Assembly: GCA_026990095.1 (NCBI GenBank)
Contig: JALSIL010000285.1
Coordinates: 1-17,635 of the forward strand
DNA from: Lysobacterales bacterium
Lineage (GTDB): Bacteria > Pseudomonadota > Gammaproteobacteria > Xanthomonadales > Marinicellaceae
DNA length: 17,635 bases
Direction of reading: 5' to 3'
The position numbers were made by a program, and so were the translations under genes. The first letter of the stretch is position 1; each line of letters starts with the position of its first letter. Below, piece after piece: positions 16,169-17,635 of the stretch. The notes beneath the pieces were generated by a model. That model searched no databases, was not told where the DNA came from, and worked only from the letters and a program-made list of their open reading frames with translations.

Positions 16169-17302
16169 TCAGGTACTATTTAGATATATTCCTGTAGCAA
16201 GAGCAACCAATACTAGCACCATAAGAATTGGTACTATAATACTTTTACCTTTTGATGTTGCTTTATTAGCTAATGACTTGTTTGCTTTATTATTTTTCGG
16301 TGTTTTAAAAACCAAATCAACAGAACCCAAACCAATCTTATCGCCATCGCCCAGATAGGCTGAAAGTTTCTTTTGCCCATTAATAATGATTCCATTAGTT
16401 GAAACCAAATTAACAATTTTCCAACGACCTCTTTGGTGAATGATTTGAGCATGACGATTTGATACACTAGAATGTTCGATGACAATATCACAGTTTGAAT
16501 CTCTACCAATCTCCCACCCAGAGGCTTCTTCGAAGTCAGAAACTGGTAATTCAAAAATTTGTTCGGCTGCATTTTCAGAAAAACAGTGTAAGCACGTCAT
16601 TGTAGAATCTGCTGGAGTAATCTCTATTTTAACTCCAGTTTTAAGAGCTCCTATTTCTTTAGGATCCATCATTCGTGTTCCTTCAATTGAACCCGTTTCC
16701 TCTACCCAACTGGCAGGTATTTCTTCTTCTGAGTGTTTTACCGCTTCTTTCACTTTAGATTCTTGCTTTACTTTAACTTCTTCTTTTTTAACGGTTTCTT
16801 TTGAAACTACAGGTGTTTCTTTTTGTTTTGTCTCAATTGCTGATTCTGGTGTTTTATTTGCTTCACTTTGCTCGGAATTGTCAATTATAGGCCCTTGTTT
16901 TTCACTCGATTCATCTCGTATTGAATCAACAACTTTTGTTCTATCATCACGTTCTTGTTTATTGGGAAGACTAGCAGTAACAAAAATTTTCAACTGGTGA
17001 CTTTCAAGTTTAACGACATCTCCATTAACCAGTTTGGTTGCTTCTTCAATACGAATACCATTGACAAAAGTTCCATTACTTGAATTTAAGTCTTCAATGA
17101 TTAATTCTTTGTCGAGAATATCAAATTTTGCGTGCGTGCGTGATATTTTCTTATCATCAATTTTGATATCACATGCATCACTGCGTCCTATTGAAAGCTC
17201 ATTTGTTATAATGTATTTTGTTCCATCATCAACTTGAACTGAATAGGTTAACTCAAGGTTAAAACCACCTACTATTGTCTTATCATCATCTTGAACTTGC
17301 AT
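16169..17302 (-). CDS. Double FHA-domain protein with C-terminal membrane anchor
   Basis: 377 residues. FHA domain 1 (about 27-108): IGR at 38-40, SRTHAKF (54-60) and LNSSNGTFVNG (72-82), the full phosphothreonine-binding signature. A Lys/Glu-rich linker (about 113-200) follows. A CxxC pair (Cys237, Cys240, in MTCLHCFSEN) precedes FHA domain 2 (about 255-332): IGRD (265-268), SNRHAQI (281-287), STNGIIINGQ (301-310). A Lys-rich stretch (336-353) and one hydrophobic segment (about 354-373) end the protein, so it should be tail-anchored with both FHA domains in the cytosol. FHA domains bind phosphothreonine, so a Ser/Thr-kinase partner is expected but none is in view. AAAGAG about six bases upstream of the ATG could be the ribosome site. 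The truncated gene 112 bases upstream on the same strand may be co-transcribed. Confidence 0.93.
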   Translation of the reverse strand: MQVQDDDKTIVGGFNLELTYSVQVDDGTKYIITNELSIGRSDACDIKIDDKKISRTHAKFDILDKELIIEDLNSSNGTFVNGIRIEEATKLVNGDVVKLESHQLKIFVTASLPNKQERDDRTKVVDSIRDESSEKQGPIIDNSEQSEANKTPESAIETKQKETPVVSKETVKKEEVKVKQESKVKEAVKHSEEEIPASWVEETGSIEGTRMMDPKEIGALKTGVKIEITPADSTMTCLHCFSENAAEQIFELPVSDFEEASGWEIGRDSNCDIVIEHSSVSNRHAQIIHQRGRWKIVNLVSTNGIIINGQKKLSAYLGDGDKIGLGSVDLVFKTPKNNKANKSLANKATSKGKSIIVPILMVLVLVALATGIYLNST

Positions 17303-17360
17303 TTTTTTCTCTTTGTGTTAAGTGTAAAATTAGTCATATAGAACTATAAATAATTATCAA

Positions 17361-17366
17361 ATTATA
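17361..17366 (-). promoter_or_regulatory. Candidate -10 box ahead of the FHA gene
   Basis: A perfect TATAAT on the - strand lies about 60 bases before the FHA start, within the 112-base gap. No good -35 is found 16-18 bases further upstream, so it could be chance in AT-rich DNA. Confidence 0.25.
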
Positions 17367-17414
17367 CCGTGGTAATGGTTTATTATGAGCATTGTATGTG
17401 TTAAATATTTATAA

Positions 17415-17635
17415 CTACATCATAAATGTTAATAATACTAATATCAACAGTGGAACAATAATGAAAAAAAGTAACTCAATAAGAGTCGGTTTCACCTCTT
17501 TTGTGCTTTCACTTTTTGTCTTGAGCATTTTAGGTTCAACGGCTTTAACTTTTAGTTGTTCAATTTGTACTGTTGCCTCATTATCAATTAATAGTTTTGA
17601 AATCTCTATCGCATTGCCCGTTTGTGAATCAAACT
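17415..17635 (-). CDS. C-terminal fragment of a tail-anchored protein (partial, 5' end outside window)
   Basis: A frame open from the right edge reads leftwards for 72 residues to TAG at 17415-17417. It starts FDSQTGNAIEISKLLIDNEA, continues into a Lys/Glu/Ser-rich stretch (VKAVEPKMLKTKSESTKE) and ends with one strongly hydrophobic segment (LIELLFFIIVPLLILVLLTF) and MM. The order of polar linker and terminal membrane helix echoes the FHA protein downstream, with which it is codirectional at a 112-base gap. I do not recognise the family from this tail. The opposite strand also has an open frame here, from ATG 17461, but its S/L/C-rich product looks like the antisense of a Lys/Glu-rich linker. 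The - reading is preferred but not certain. Confidence 0.6.
   Translation of the reverse strand, partial: FDSQTGNAIEISKLLIDNEATVQIEQLKVKAVEPKMLKTKSESTKEVKPTLIELLFFIIVPLLILVLLTFMM

Noticed and set aside
16479..17000. 173-codon open frame on + opposite the FHA gene
   Set aside because: Its Ser/Thr/Phe-rich composition is what the reverse of a Lys/Glu-rich linker gives; the - frame has two complete FHA signatures.
17461..17635. Frame on + from ATG 17461 to the window edge, beginning with a signal-peptide-like stretch (MKKSNSIRVGF...), with a GGA upstream
   Set aside because: The opposite - frame reads as a polar linker plus a C-terminal membrane helix and is codirectional with the FHA gene. 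The + product resembles antisense of a Lys/Glu-rich segment. Not fully excluded without sequence beyond the edge.
1..17635. CRISPR array, tRNA, rRNA, phage or defence-system genes
   Set aside because: No regularly spaced repeats, no tRNA- or rRNA-like sequence and no nuclease, integrase or structural phage motifs were seen on reading both strands.

Overview
The window is an AT-rich, gene-dense stretch of a gammaproteobacterial chromosome. Three things point that way. The ffh / ypjD / corB gene order is a familiar gammaproteobacterial arrangement, purM-purN is followed by a DUF3108 gene, and two secreted proteases share a C-terminal aromatic-K-D-G-F-E ending that I associate with Marinicella and related Lysobacterales. 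The genus-level guess is inference from memory, not from a search. I see no rRNA, tRNA, CRISPR array, phage gene or intact insertion sequence, and no stretch over 300 bases lacks a gene.

Layout. At 1-220 is the C-terminal tail of a Mur-ligase/cyanophycin-synthetase-like protein on +, whose end overlaps convergently with a maleylacetoacetate isomerase gene on -. At 874-6005 on - are two large secreted serine proteases of unrelated folds: an S8 subtilase and an S1 lysyl-endopeptidase-like enzyme with extra beta domains, separated by an intrinsic terminator. Ffh (SRP GTPase) follows on - at 6121-7479. A compact divergent promoter region with a shared palindromic -10 leads rightwards into ypjD and corB (membrane proteins, 1-nt gap). 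The corB-purM intergenic region carries a 160-bp MITE-like element with terminal inverted repeats and a candidate 5-bp target duplication. purM, purN and a DUF3108 gene then overlap head to tail as a purine-synthesis operon. A small two-helix membrane protein gene converges on that operon.

From 12472 an orphan 908-residue formate dehydrogenase alpha-type enzyme (NuoG-like Fe-S N-terminus, catalytic Cys) is followed by a glutaminase gene. Convergent with these, on -, is a protein with two FHA domains and a C-terminal membrane anchor. Upstream of it is the 3' end of another gene, cut by the window edge, whose product also has a Lys/Glu-rich stretch and a C-terminal membrane helix.

The window is mostly conserved housekeeping and metabolic genes. 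The parts most worth a second look are the shared DGFE C-terminal tag on the two proteases, the MITE-like element, the orphan formate dehydrogenase, and the tail-anchored double-FHA protein with its similarly built neighbour.
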